Shown here one piece after another: positions 16,801-25,804 of a stretch of DNA of 64,000 nucleotides (positions within the stretch are counted from its first letter, which is position 1; every line of letters starts with the position of its first letter). The position numbers were made by a program, and so were the translations under genes. Under the pieces are notes generated by a model. The model made no database searches, had not been told where the DNA came from, and was given only the letters and a program-made list of their open reading frames with translations. The stretch lies in assembly GCA_040772885.1 (NCBI GenBank), contig JAXGXF010000003.1, positions 124,001 to 188,000 of the forward strand, read 5' to 3'. The DNA is from Pullichristensenella sp002068815 (GTDB lineage: Bacteria > Bacillota > Clostridia > Christensenellales > Aristaeellaceae).

Positions 16801-19800
16801 CTATTTATATACGACGTTCTCCTCGCCCAACAGGTTCGCCAGCGCGAAAAAGTCGTAGCCCTCGTCGACCCAGTACTTCTCCGGCGCGCGCTGCGCCTTC
16901 CCGGTATCGACCGAGTAGAGCACGACCGGGATGCGGCCCGGCGTCTGCCGGAGGATGCCGAGCGCGTCGCCGCGCTTCCCCTCCGGGAGCTTCAGGTACA
17001 GCCGCTTTTCCGCCGGCGCCCTCTCCGGGACGCACGCGATCGGCTGCGCGCCCGCGTCCATGCCGAGCGGCTCGGCGTGGTCGAGCAGCAGCTTCGGCGC
17101 GTCCTCCTCGCGGACGGACAGCTTTCCGGTCATAAGCACCGGCTGGTCCTTCTGCAGAATGTGCCCGACGCGCTCGAACACCTTCGGAAACACCAGCACC
17201 TCGGTCGAGCCGTACATGTCCTCCAATTGCACAAACGCCATCATGTTGCCGGACTTCGTGGCCTTGAGCTTCCGCTCGGCGACGATGCCGCCCATCGAGA
17301 CCGTCCGCTGGTCGTAGGCGATGCCGCCCTCGGGGGAATCCTCGGCGAGACTCGCGAGGAACCGCGAGTTCACGGTCAGCTTCGAAAGCGCGTCCCCGTA
17401 GGCGTCGAGCGGGTGGCCGGAGATGTAGACGCCGGTGACCTCCTTCTCCATCTGGAGAATCTCCTGCTTGTCGAACTCCGGAAACGGCGGCAGCGGCGGC
17501 GGCGGGGCCTCGACGTCCTCGGCCGCGTCGAACAGCGAGAGCTGGCCCTGCACCGTCGTCTTTTGCTTCTTCGAGGCCGCGTCCATCGCGCGCTCGAACA
17601 CGCCGAGCTTCTGCGCGCGGTTGCCGGGCAGGTTGTCGAGCGCGCCGGCGCGGATCAGGCTCTCGACGCCCTTTTTGTTGACGGCCGCGCCGCTCAGCCG
17701 CGCGACGAGATCGTAGACGTCCTTGAACGGCCCGCGCCCGCGCTCGTCGAGCAGCGACTGAATCGCGCCGTGGCCGAGGTTTTTGATGCCGGCGAGCCCG
17801 AAGCGTATCGCCTTGCCGTCGACGGAGAAGCCCTCCTGCGAGCGGTTCACGTCCGGCGGCAGCACCTGTATGCAGCGCCGCTTGCATGTCTCGATGTAAT
17901 AGGCGATCTTGTCGGAGTTTCCGACGACCGAATTCATCAGCGCCGCCATGAACTCGACCGGGTAGTGCAATTTCAGATAGCCCGTCTGCACGGCGATCAC
18001 GCCGTAGGCCGCCGCGTGCGACTTGTTGAACGCGTAGCTCGCAAACGCCGTCATCTCGTCGAATATCCGCTCGGCGACCCTCTCGGGCACGCCGTTGCGC
18101 ACCGCGCCGGGGATCAGCACCTCGCCGTTCTCGACGAGCCCGTAGATGAAGTTCCGCTTCTCCTTCATCATCACGTCGTGCTTCTTCTTCGACATCGCGC
18201 GGCGCACGAGGTCGCTGCGGCCCATCGAGTAGCCGGCGAGGTCGCGCACGATCTGCATGACCTGCTCCTGGTAGACCATGCAGCCGTAGGTCACGTCCAG
18301 GATCGGCTTCAATTGCGGCGCGTCGTAGCGCACGGACGCGGGGTTGTGCTTGCCCTCTATGTAGCGCGGGATCGACTCCATCGGCCCGGGCCGGTACAAG
18401 GAGATCGCGGCGATGATGTCCTCGAAGCACTCGGGCTTCATGTTCGTCAGGAACTGGCGCATGCCGGCCGATTCGAGCTGGAACAGGCCGTCCGTGTCGC
18501 CGTCGGAGATCATCTTGTACACGCCCGGGTCGTCGAGCGGTATGTCCGCGGCGGTGAACGGTTCCGCGCCCGCGGCGACGGCCATCTTGATCGAGTCGTT
18601 GATCACGTTCAGCGTCCGAAGGCCCAGGAAGTCCATCTTCAGAAGCCCGAGCGCCTCGAGCGTTCCCATCGGAAACTGCGTCGTCACGACGTCGTCGTTC
18701 GTCTGCAAGGGCACGTAGTCCGAGACCGGGCTCGAGGTGATCAGCACGCCCGCCGCGTGCGTCGAGGCGTTCCGGGGCATGCCCTCGAGCTTTCGCGCGG
18801 TGTCGATCACGCGCTTGACGTTCTCGTCGCCCTCGTAGAGCCTTCGGAGCTCCGCGCTCAACGAAAGCGCGCGCTCGAGCGTCATGTTCAGCTCGAACGG
18901 CACGAGCTTCGCGATCTGGTCGGTCTGCTGGAAGCTCATGTCCATCACGCGGCCGACGTCGCGGATCACCGCGCGCGCGGCCATCGTGCCGAACGTGATG
19001 ATCTGCGCGACGTGGTCGCTGCCGTAGCGGTTTCGGACGTAGGCGATCACCTCGCCGCGCCGCTCGTAGTCGAAATCGACGTCGATGTCGGGCATCGATA
19101 TGCGCTCCGGGTTCAAAAACCGCTCGAACAAGAGGCCGTACCGGATCGGGTCGACCGCCGTGATGCCCAGCGAATACGCGACGATCGAGCCCGCGCCGCT
19201 GCCGCGCCCGGGGCCGACGCCGATGCCGTTCTCCTTCGCGTAGCGGATGAAGTCCCAGACGATCAGGAAGTAGTCGACATAGCCCATCGAGCGGATGACG
19301 TCGAGCTCGTATTGAAGCCGCTCGCGCGCGTCCGCCCGGTCGGGCGAGTAGAGCTTCGAGAGGCCGTCCCCGCAGAGCTTTTCGAGGTAGGTAAACGCGT
19401 CCGGCTCGCCCTCCGGCAGCGGGAAGGTCGGCAAATGCGTCTTTGAGAAGTCGAACGACACGTCGCATCGCCGGGCGATCCGTTGGGTGTTCTCGATCGC
19501 GTCCGGGAAGTTCGGGAAGAGTTGGCGCATCTCCTCCTCGCTCTTTACGTAGATCTGGTCGGTCTTCATCCGCATGCGCGTCTCGTCCGAAAGCGTCTTT
19601 CCGGTCTGCACGCACATCAGCACTTCCTGCGCGTCGGCGTCGCCGCTCTCGAGGTAGTGGCAGTCGTTCGTCGCGACGAGCGGTATGTCGAGCTCGCGCG
19701 CGAGCCGGACGAGCCCGGGGAGCACCTGCCTCTGCTCGGGAATGCCGTGGTCCTGTATCTCGATGAAGAAGTTGTCGGGGCCGAAGATCGAGCGGTACCG

Positions 19801-20268
19801 CTCGGCCATCTTCTTCGCCTCGTTGTCGCGGCCGTCGAGCAGCAATTTCGGGATGTCGCCCGACAGGCACGCCGACAGCGCGATCAGCCCCTTCGCGTGC
19901 TTTGCGAGCAGGTCGTAGTCGACCCTGGGCCGGTAGTAGAAGCCTCGCAGAAAGCCCTCGCTGACGAGCTTCGAGAGGTTGCGGTACCCCTCGTTGCTCT
20001 CGCAGAGCAGCACCAGGTGCGAGAACTCGCGCGAGATCGACTGCTTGTCCTCCATGTCCGGGCAGACGTAGACCTCGCAGCCGATGACCGGGCGGATGCC
20101 CGCGCCCTTCGCGGCGCGATAAAAATCCACCACGCCGTACATGACGCCGTGGTCGGTGATCGCGCAGGCGTCCATGCCCAGGTCCTTGAGCCTATTCATC
20201 AAGGGCTTGATCGAGCACGCGCCGTCGAGCAGGCTGTATTCGGTGTGCAGATGCAGATGCGTGAACAT
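16801..20268 (-). CDS. dnaE: DNA polymerase III subunit alpha (DnaE type)
   Basis: Replicative polymerase of the C family, 1155 residues. It begins with a PHP domain (MFTHLHLHTEYSLLDGAC, with HLHTE metal-ligand pattern), continues with palm motifs including the catalytic PDIDVDFDYERR and GPGRGSGAGS, then helix-hairpin-helix repeats and an OB fold (GGIVAERKLKATKSGNMMAFVQ). No exonuclease insertion is present, so it is DnaE and not PolC. The ATG at 20268 has GGAGGAAGC just upstream; a longer in-frame ORF to 20340 lacks family similarity. Confidence 0.97.
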   Translation of the reverse strand: MFTHLHLHTEYSLLDGACSIKPLMNRLKDLGMDACAITDHGVMYGVVDFYRAAKGAGIRPVIGCEVYVCPDMEDKQSISREFSHLVLLCESNEGYRNLSKLVSEGFLRGFYYRPRVDYDLLAKHAKGLIALSACLSGDIPKLLLDGRDNEAKKMAERYRSIFGPDNFFIEIQDHGIPEQRQVLPGLVRLARELDIPLVATNDCHYLESGDADAQEVLMCVQTGKTLSDETRMRMKTDQIYVKSEEEMRQLFPNFPDAIENTQRIARRCDVSFDFSKTHLPTFPLPEGEPDAFTYLEKLCGDGLSKLYSPDRADARERLQYELDVIRSMGYVDYFLIVWDFIRYAKENGIGVGPGRGSGAGSIVAYSLGITAVDPIRYGLLFERFLNPERISMPDIDVDFDYERRGEVIAYVRNRYGSDHVAQIITFGTMAARAVIRDVGRVMDMSFQQTDQIAKLVPFELNMTLERALSLSAELRRLYEGDENVKRVIDTARKLEGMPRNASTHAAGVLITSSPVSDYVPLQTNDDVVTTQFPMGTLEALGLLKMDFLGLRTLNVINDSIKMAVAAGAEPFTAADIPLDDPGVYKMISDGDTDGLFQLESAGMRQFLTNMKPECFEDIIAAISLYRPGPMESIPRYIEGKHNPASVRYDAPQLKPILDVTYGCMVYQEQVMQIVRDLAGYSMGRSDLVRRAMSKKKHDVMMKEKRNFIYGLVENGEVLIPGAVRNGVPERVAERIFDEMTAFASYAFNKSHAAAYGVIAVQTGYLKLHYPVEFMAALMNSVVGNSDKIAYYIETCKRRCIQVLPPDVNRSQEGFSVDGKAIRFGLAGIKNLGHGAIQSLLDERGRGPFKDVYDLVARLSGAAVNKKGVESLIRAGALDNLPGNRAQKLGVFERAMDAASKKQKTTVQGQLSLFDAAEDVEAPPPPLPPFPEFDKQEILQMEKEVTGVYISGHPLDAYGDALSKLTVNSRFLASLAEDSPEGGIAYDQRTVSMGGIVAERKLKATKSGNMMAFVQLEDMYGSTEVLVFPKVFERVGHILQKDQPVLMTGKLSVREEDAPKLLLDHAEPLGMDAGAQPIACVPERAPAEKRLYLKLPEGKRGDALGILRQTPGRIPVVLYSVDTGKAQRAPEKYWVDEGYDFFALANLLGEENVVYK

Positions 20269-20336
20269 GCTTCCTCCGGTATGTAATCTCTGCGCCCATG
20301 CGGGGAAAGCCAGCTCTCCCCGCACGGGCTCCTTCG

Positions 20337-20870
20337 TCACTTGAGAGAGGTTGGGTTGCGGACGATCCGGTTGATCTTGTCCGTCAGCGTGTCCGGGGCG
20401 GTGCCGGCGCGAATCTGGTCGGCCATCGCGAAAATCTCGTTCACGTCCGCCTCGGTCGAGGTCACGGCCACGGTCTGGATCGTCGGGTCGGCCTCGCGCA
20501 CCGCGCCCGCCACCATCTCACGGATGCGCTCGGTGGTTTCGCCCTTGTAGGCGGCTGTGTACTTGACTCCGACCAAGGCGGTCGTCCCGGTCACCACGAC
20601 GCGGCTGTCGGCGATTTCGGAAATCTGGTTGATCGCGGTCTCGACCTGCGGCGCGTTCGTCACCCAGTTGAACGGCGTCGCCGGACCGCCCCCGGTCACC
20701 CCGCCCGGCACGCTGGGATTGGCTACGCCGCCGGGGTTCATGCTCGCCGAGGGCATGACGCTCGCCGACGGCTGCTCGACCGCGTTGTTGCCGGTGTTCA
20801 TGCAGCCGGAGAGCGCAAGCGCCGACGCGAGCACGATCAGAGCCATGAGTACCCATTTAGAAGCCTTCAT
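20337..20870 (-). CDS. YhcN/YlaJ-type sporulation lipoprotein
   Basis: A 177-residue lipoprotein: signal peptide MKASKWVLMALIVLASALA with lipobox LSGC (Cys23), a Ser/Pro/Gly-rich linker (to about 65), then a domain matching the YhcN/YlaJ family (NQISEIADSRVVVTGTTALVG, residues about 82-105; MVAGAVREADPTIQTVAV; DINRIV-type end). In Bacillus these are spore-membrane or germination-related lipoproteins. It has a GGAGG site and its own ~75-bp upstream region; it lies between the nucleoside kinase and dnaE. It is the main sign that the organism may sporulate. Confidence 0.82.
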   Translation of the reverse strand: MKASKWVLMALIVLASALALSGCMNTGNNAVEQPSASVMPSASMNPGGVANPSVPGGVTGGGPATPFNWVTNAPQVETAINQISEIADSRVVVTGTTALVGVKYTAAYKGETTERIREMVAGAVREADPTIQTVAVTSTEADVNEIFAMADQIRAGTAPDTLTDKINRIVRNPTSLK

Positions 20871-20949
20871 TTTGCATTCCTCCTTGCGCAGTTATCTTGC
20901 GCAGATGGAGGGCAAATAATCCAACCTTTCTAAAAACCCCCTGGGAGCG

Positions 20950-22581
20950 TCAATCCTGCTCCCGGTAGAAGCAGCTTCCGCCGATGAACTCGCGCAGGAT
21001 CGAGTTGATCGGAATCTCGTCCTCGACGTCGGCGGTGCGGATGTAGTTCAGGAACTTGACGAGGCGCCTGGCGAGCGTGTAGTGCGGGCTCTCGGGTTTG
21101 ACCGCCTGCAAGACCGGGTACACGTACTTCTTCATGATCGGCAGCTCGTAGGCGAGCGCCGAGTTGAACATCGCGTCGGCCTCCTCCTGAAACGGGAAGA
21201 TGTAGCTCTCCTCCCCGCGCCGAACGGACGGCCACATCGCCATCGTCTCCTCGGGCGACGTGCCGCGGAACTGGTAGTCGCGCACGATCCGCCGAAGCAG
21301 CCTGGCGTCGGTCGTGCGGATGCGGTTGTGGTCGTCGAGGTTCAGCATCGTCAGCGCGCTGATGTAGATTTTGAACTTCAATTCGCGCGGCACGGACTCG
21401 GTCAACTGGTCGTTCAGCCCGTGTATGCCCTCGATGACGATCGGCTGGTCGGCCGCGGCGCGCAGCGTCTGCGTCCTGTCCGAGCGCATGCCCTTGGGGA
21501 AGTCGAAGATCGGCGCCTCGACCGCCTCGCCCTGCAAAAGCTTTACGAGGTGCTCGTCCAGGAGCGGCACGTCGAGCGTGTCGAGCCGCTCCAGATCCGG
21601 CCGCCCGTCCTCGCCCAGCGGGATGTCCTTGCGGTCGCGGTAATAGTCGTCGAGCGAGAGCTTCATCGGGCGCAGCCCGAGCACCTTGAGCGCGATTTGC
21701 AGCCTGTGCGCGAACGTCGTCTTTCCGGAGGACGACGGCCCCGCGATCAGTATCACGCGCGCGCCGCTCTTTAGGAACTCGTCGGCGATCCGCTCGATCG
21801 ACCGCTCGTGCAGCGCCTCGTTGACGCGGATGAACTCGCGGAAGCTCCGGCGCTCGATCATCTCGTTGATGTCGGCGGCGTTCTCGCAGCCGAGTATGCC
21901 GTTCCAGCGGCCGGTCTCGCCGAAGGTCTTCATCAATTTCGGCAGGTCCCGGAACGGCGCGACGCGCGTCGGGTCCTTCGCGTGCGGCGTGCGCATGAGC
22001 AGTCCCGGCAGATACATCCGGAGCTGGAACACCCTGACGTAGCCGGTCGAGGGCGCCATCTCGCCGTAGAAATACTCCTTGAGCCCGCAGAGCTCGTAGA
22101 ACCGGAATTTCTCGAAGTTGCGGTAGCGCAGAAGCCGCAGCTTGTCGCCCTGGTTCGTCTCCTCGAAATAGCGGTTCGCCTCGGCCTTCGAGCTCTCCGT
22201 CAGCGGGATCGGGAGGTCGCGCTCGACGATCGAGCGCATCTCCTGCTCGATCTTCGCGACGAGCTGGCGCGTCACCGTCGTCTTCGGGAGGCGTATGAAC
22301 AGCGCCTCGCCGAACGAGTGCTCGATGCGCACGCGCCGGCCCGGGATCACGCGGTGCGCGGCCGCGAGCAGCACGAACTGCAGCGTGCGCTCGTAGATGC
22401 GCCGCCCCTCCTCGTCGAAATACGTGAGCGCGTGGGCTTGCGCCCCCGGCTCCGGCCTCGCGTTTAAGGAGAGCGTGCGGCCGCCGACGCTGACGCCGAG
22501 CACGCTGTAGCTCTTGATCAGATCGCGATAGGTCGCGCCCCCCGGGAATTCCGTTTCCTTGCCGTCGATGAACACGCGCAC
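20950..22581 (-). CDS. Nucleoside (uridine) kinase with ThrRS-like TGS/editing-like domain (GTG start)
   Basis: A 543-residue protein. Residues 1-60 form a TGS domain (RVFIDGKETEFPGGATYRDL), about 60-230 resemble the threonyl-tRNA synthetase second domain, and from about 270 a PRK/uridine-kinase domain with Walker A AGPSSSGKTTFA, the LSLDDYYRDR motif and DFPKGMR. It would phosphorylate uridine/cytidine in the salvage pathway; this fusion is known in Firmicutes. The GTG at 22581 with GGGAGGTG 7 bp upstream is preferred; the frame is open 60 bp further. It is transcribed from a promoter divergent to recA. Confidence 0.9.
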   Translation of the reverse strand: MRVFIDGKETEFPGGATYRDLIKSYSVLGVSVGGRTLSLNARPEPGAQAHALTYFDEEGRRIYERTLQFVLLAAAHRVIPGRRVRIEHSFGEALFIRLPKTTVTRQLVAKIEQEMRSIVERDLPIPLTESSKAEANRYFEETNQGDKLRLLRYRNFEKFRFYELCGLKEYFYGEMAPSTGYVRVFQLRMYLPGLLMRTPHAKDPTRVAPFRDLPKLMKTFGETGRWNGILGCENAADINEMIERRSFREFIRVNEALHERSIERIADEFLKSGARVILIAGPSSSGKTTFAHRLQIALKVLGLRPMKLSLDDYYRDRKDIPLGEDGRPDLERLDTLDVPLLDEHLVKLLQGEAVEAPIFDFPKGMRSDRTQTLRAAADQPIVIEGIHGLNDQLTESVPRELKFKIYISALTMLNLDDHNRIRTTDARLLRRIVRDYQFRGTSPEETMAMWPSVRRGEESYIFPFQEEADAMFNSALAYELPIMKKYVYPVLQAVKPESPHYTLARRLVKFLNYIRTADVEDEIPINSILREFIGGSCFYREQD

Positions 22582-22606
22582 AGGCGCACCTCCCTCATTT
22601 CTTCTA

Positions 22607-22635
22607 ATTATAGCAAATCCGCGCGCCGGCTTCAA
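22607..22635 (-). promoter_or_regulatory. Promoter of the nucleoside kinase gene
   Basis: On the minus strand TTGAAG (22635-22630), 17 bp, TATAAT (22612-22607). The predicted transcript begins near 22600, about 20 nt before the GTG start. Confidence 0.75.
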
Positions 22636-22696
22636 TCGCAAACCGCGCGGGACAAAAATAAACTTATGTTCGGTGGATTTTTCCCAAGCCCTGTGC

Positions 22697-22702
22697 TATA
22701 AT
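22697..22702 (+). promoter_or_regulatory. recA: -10 box of the recA promoter
   Basis: A perfect TATAAT lies 37 bp before the recA ATG. The hexamer 17 bp upstream (TGGATT, 22674-22679) is poor, as in some regulated promoters. No clear LexA box (GAAC-N4-GTTC) was recognised around it. Confidence 0.6.
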
Positions 22703-22738
22703 CCCAACATATGAATGCAGAGGTACGGAGGATATCGC

Positions 22739-23857
22739 ATGGCGGACAAGAAATCCGAAAAAAAGTCCGTGGGGAAGCTCTTCGGCGACGACCGCAAGCG
22801 GGCGCTGGACGTCGCGCTCTCGAAGATTGAGAAGGACTTCGGCAAGGGTTCCGTGATGAAGCTGGGCGATCAGGCGGGCAGGATGCAGGTGGAGGTCGTG
22901 CCGTCGGGCTGCCTGAACCTGGACTTCGCGCTGGGCGTCGGCGGCCTCCCGCGGGGCCGGATCATCGAGATATTCGGGCCGGAGTCGTCCGGAAAGACGA
23001 CGCTCGCGCTGCACGCGATCGCCGAGGCGCAGAAGCGCGGCGGCACGGCGGCGTTCATCGACGCGGAGCACGCGCTCGACCCGGTGTACGCGAAGAACTT
23101 AGGCGTCGACATCGACGAGCTGTACGTCTCGCAGCCCGACAACGGCGAGCAGGCGCTCGACATCTGCGAGGCGCTCGTCCGCTCCGGCGCGATCGACATC
23201 GTCGTCATCGACTCGGTCGCCGCGCTGGTTCCGAAGGCCGAGATCGACGGCGACATGGGCGACAGCCACGTCGGGCTCCAGGCGCGGCTGATGTCGCAGG
23301 CGCTCCGCAAGCTCGCGGGCGTGATCTCGAAGACGAACGCCATCGCGATCTTCATCAACCAGCTTCGCGAGAAGGTCGGCATCGTCTACGGGAACCCCGA
23401 GGTCACGACCGGCGGCAAGGCGCTCAAGTTCTACGCGTCGGTGCGCATCGACATCCGCAAGAGCGAGTCGATCAAGGACGGCACCGAGATCGTCGGCAAC
23501 CGCGTCAAGATCAAGATCGTCAAGAACAAGGTCGCGCCGCCGTTCAAGAGCTGCGTCGTCGACATGCTCTACGGCGAGGGCATCTCCCGCGAGGGCGAGG
23601 TGCTCGATCTCGCGCTCGAGCGGGAGCTCATCGCGAAGAGCGGCTCGTTCTACGCCTACGAGGGCCAGCGCATCGGCCAGGGCCGCGACAACGCGCGCAA
23701 GTACATCAAGGACAACCCCGAGGTATTCGACGCGCTCGAGAAGAAGATCCGGCAGGAGTTTTTGAGCGGAAAGACGAACGGAAACGTCGCCGACGAGGCG
23801 CCGGAAGAGGGCGAGGCGGACGGGGACGACGATGTAAATCTCGACCAGATAGACTGA
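22739..23857 (+). CDS. recA: Recombinase RecA
   Basis: Forms filaments on single-stranded DNA for homologous recombination and triggers SOS LexA cleavage. The 372-residue product has Walker A GPESSGKTTLA (residues 80-90), the signature ALKFYASVRIDIRK, the L2 loop region after NQLREKVG, and an acidic C-terminal tail (EEGEADGDDDVNLD). The start was set at ATG 22739 (MADKKSEKKS) with GGAGG 8 bp upstream. A terminator follows 10 bp after the stop. Confidence 0.98.
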   Translation: MADKKSEKKSVGKLFGDDRKRALDVALSKIEKDFGKGSVMKLGDQAGRMQVEVVPSGCLNLDFALGVGGLPRGRIIEIFGPESSGKTTLALHAIAEAQKRGGTAAFIDAEHALDPVYAKNLGVDIDELYVSQPDNGEQALDICEALVRSGAIDIVVIDSVAALVPKAEIDGDMGDSHVGLQARLMSQALRKLAGVISKTNAIAIFINQLREKVGIVYGNPEVTTGGKALKFYASVRIDIRKSESIKDGTEIVGNRVKIKIVKNKVAPPFKSCVVDMLYGEGISREGEVLDLALERELIAKSGSFYAYEGQRIGQGRDNARKYIKDNPEVFDALEKKIRQEFLSGKTNGNVADEAPEEGEADGDDDVNLDQID

Positions 23858-23866
23858 CGTTTTCCT

Positions 23867-23898
23867 CCGCCTCCCCGCCTCGGGGAGGCGGTCTCTTT
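23867..23898 (+). terminator. Rho-independent terminator of recA
   Basis: A perfect 10-bp stem CCGCCTCCCC / GGGGAGGCGG with a 5-nt loop (GCCTC), followed by TCTCTTT. It begins 10 bp after the recA stop codon. Confidence 0.88.
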
Positions 23899-23932
23899 CG
23901 GCCGACGCCACGATATTCAGAGGCGGTGCGAT

Positions 23933-24604
23933 ATGGACAAAGGGCTGTTCGTGCGGGCGATCGGGAAATACCTGTCCGGCATCTTGTTGCTGTCCCTGCT
24001 GCTGTTCGTCCCGGCGGGAACGCTCGACTACCGGAACGCGTGGCTGCTCATGGGGGTGCTCTTCGTCCCGATGCTCATCGCGGGCGCCGCTTTGATGATC
24101 GGGAACCCCGCGCTTCTGCGAAAGCGGCTCCAGTCAAGGGAAAAAGAGGCGACGCAGAGGGGAACGATCGCTCTGGGCGGCCTGATGTTCGCCTGCGGTT
24201 TTGTCGTCGCGGGGCTGGATTATCGCTTTCGCTGGCTCCCGCTGCCCAAATGGGTCGCCATCGCGGCGGCCGTCGCGTTTCTGCTCGGGTATCTGCTCTA
24301 TGCGGAGGTGCTGCGCGAGAACGCCTATCTGTCCAGAACGGTGGAGATTCAGGAGGGCCAGAGGGTGATCGATACGGGGCTGTACGGGATCGTGCGGCAT
24401 CCGATGTACGCGTCCACATTGCTGCTGTTCTTGTCGATGCCGCTCGTGCTCGGCTCTCTCCTCTCCTTTGTCATCTTCCTGCTGTATCCCGCGATCATGG
24501 TCAAGAGAATCCGGAACGAGGAACAGGTGTTGGAGGAGGGTCTGGCGGGATACGCGGAATACGAAAGGCGGGTGCGGTACCGGGTCCTCCCGTTCATATG
24601 GTGA
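23933..24604 (+). CDS. Isoprenylcysteine carboxyl methyltransferase (ICMT)/PEMT-like membrane protein
   Basis: A 223-residue integral membrane protein with about five helices. The C-terminal half has the ICMT/PEMT signature: DTGLYGIVRHPMYAS (residues about 151-165) and RIRNEEQVLEEGLAGYAEYERRV near the end. Such bacterial enzymes are S-adenosylmethionine-dependent methyltransferases of unknown substrate, often lipids. It stands alone between the recA terminator and a convergent MFS gene; its ribosome site (GAGGCGG) is modest. Confidence 0.82.
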   Translation: MDKGLFVRAIGKYLSGILLLSLLLFVPAGTLDYRNAWLLMGVLFVPMLIAGAALMIGNPALLRKRLQSREKEATQRGTIALGGLMFACGFVVAGLDYRFRWLPLPKWVAIAAAVAFLLGYLLYAEVLRENAYLSRTVEIQEGQRVIDTGLYGIVRHPMYASTLLLFLSMPLVLGSLLSFVIFLLYPAIMVKRIRNEEQVLEEGLAGYAEYERRVRYRVLPFIW

Positions 24605-24640
24605 TATCCGTCCGATCCGCCGGAGGGCCGCCCTGTTTTG

Positions 24641-25804
24641 TTATGCCGTCTTTCTTCTGGACGCCACGCTCGAGACCAGCATCATCATCGGAAACGCGGC
24701 CGCGGCGAGGAGCCCCATCGGGAGGCCCGCGCCGGCGGAGACCCAGCCGACGAGCCCCGGGCCGACCGAGCAGCCGACGTCGCCGGCGAGCGCGAGCACC
24801 GCGAACATCGCCGTGCCGCCCTGCGGGAACGCGCGCGCGACGACCGAGAACGTGCCCGGCCACAGAAGCCCGACCGAGAGGCCCGTCAGCGCGCAGCCGA
24901 ACAGCGCGACGAGCGGCCGCGGCGAGAACACCGCGATCAGATAGCTCAGCACGCACAGCGCCGCCGAGAAGCCCATCGCGCGCCGAATTTTCAACCGCGC
25001 GCCGAATATGCCGTACAGAAGCCGCGAAAGCCCCATCAGGACCGCGAACGCGCACGGCCCGAGCAGGTCGCCCATCGCCTTCGTGACCGACAGCCCGCGC
25101 TCGGCGAACAGGCTCGACCACTGGCTCATCGCCTGCTCGCTCGCGCCCGCGCAGATCATCATCACGAGGAACAGCAGAAACACCTTTTTCGAGAAGAGCT
25201 GCCGAAGCGGAATCCGAAGATGCTCCGGCACCGGCGCGCACAGCGGCACCTTTCCGTAGAAAAACACGTTGACGAACGGCACGACCGCCCACAGAAGCGG
25301 AAGCCACCGCCAGCTCGCGATGCCGGCGAGCGAGAAATAGAGCGTCGAGAAGAGCACGACCGCGACGTGGCCCCAGCAGTAGAACGAGTGCAGCAGGCTC
25401 ATCTTCTTTTCCTTGTGCTCGCCCGGGAGCGACTCGACGATCGGGCTCACGAGCACCTCGAGAAGCCCCCCGCCGACCGCGTTCAGCGCGACCGGAATCA
25501 GTATCGCGACGAACGCGTTCCCCATGGCGTACGGCAAAATGCCCAGCAGCACAAGCCCCGCGGTCGAGAGCGCCTGCGCGAGCACGACGCCCCTGCGGTG
25601 GCCGATGCGGTCGATGTACTTTACCGCCAGGAGATCGGTCAGCATCTGTATGGCGAAGTTGATCGACACCAGGAACCCGAGCTCGGAAAGCGAGACCCCG
25701 AACCGCTCGTTGAACGTGACGAACAACAGCGGCGGCAGGTTGTTTACAATCGATTGCGTGATGTAGCCGAGGTAGCTCGCGTAGAGCGTGTGTTTGTAGG
25801 TCAT
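24641..25804 (-). CDS. MFS transporter
   Basis: A 387-residue transporter with 12 predicted hydrophobic helices and the MFS A-like motif between TM2 and TM3 (KYIDRIGHRRGVVLAQ). The N-terminus is MTYKHTLYASYLGYITQ. Overall it resembles the sugar-type MFS clade related to FucP/YfmO-like carriers, but no substrate can be assigned. The ATG at 25804 overlaps the topB stop (ATGA) and has GGAGG inside topB, so the two are probably co-translated. Confidence 0.88.
   Translation of the reverse strand: MTYKHTLYASYLGYITQSIVNNLPPLLFVTFNERFGVSLSELGFLVSINFAIQMLTDLLAVKYIDRIGHRRGVVLAQALSTAGLVLLGILPYAMGNAFVAILIPVALNAVGGGLLEVLVSPIVESLPGEHKEKKMSLLHSFYCWGHVAVVLFSTLYFSLAGIASWRWLPLLWAVVPFVNVFFYGKVPLCAPVPEHLRIPLRQLFSKKVFLLFLVMMICAGASEQAMSQWSSLFAERGLSVTKAMGDLLGPCAFAVLMGLSRLLYGIFGARLKIRRAMGFSAALCVLSYLIAVFSPRPLVALFGCALTGLSVGLLWPGTFSVVARAFPQGGTAMFAVLALAGDVGCSVGPGLVGWVSAGAGLPMGLLAAAAFPMMMLVSSVASRRKTA

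Noticed and set aside
16805..19870. 1021-aa ORF opposite frame within dnaE and the 1218-aa plus ORF (15790-19446)
   Set aside because: Very Arg/Ala/Asp-rich shadow frames typical of GC-rich genes; they overlap dnaE and the glycosyltransferase, which are clearly real.
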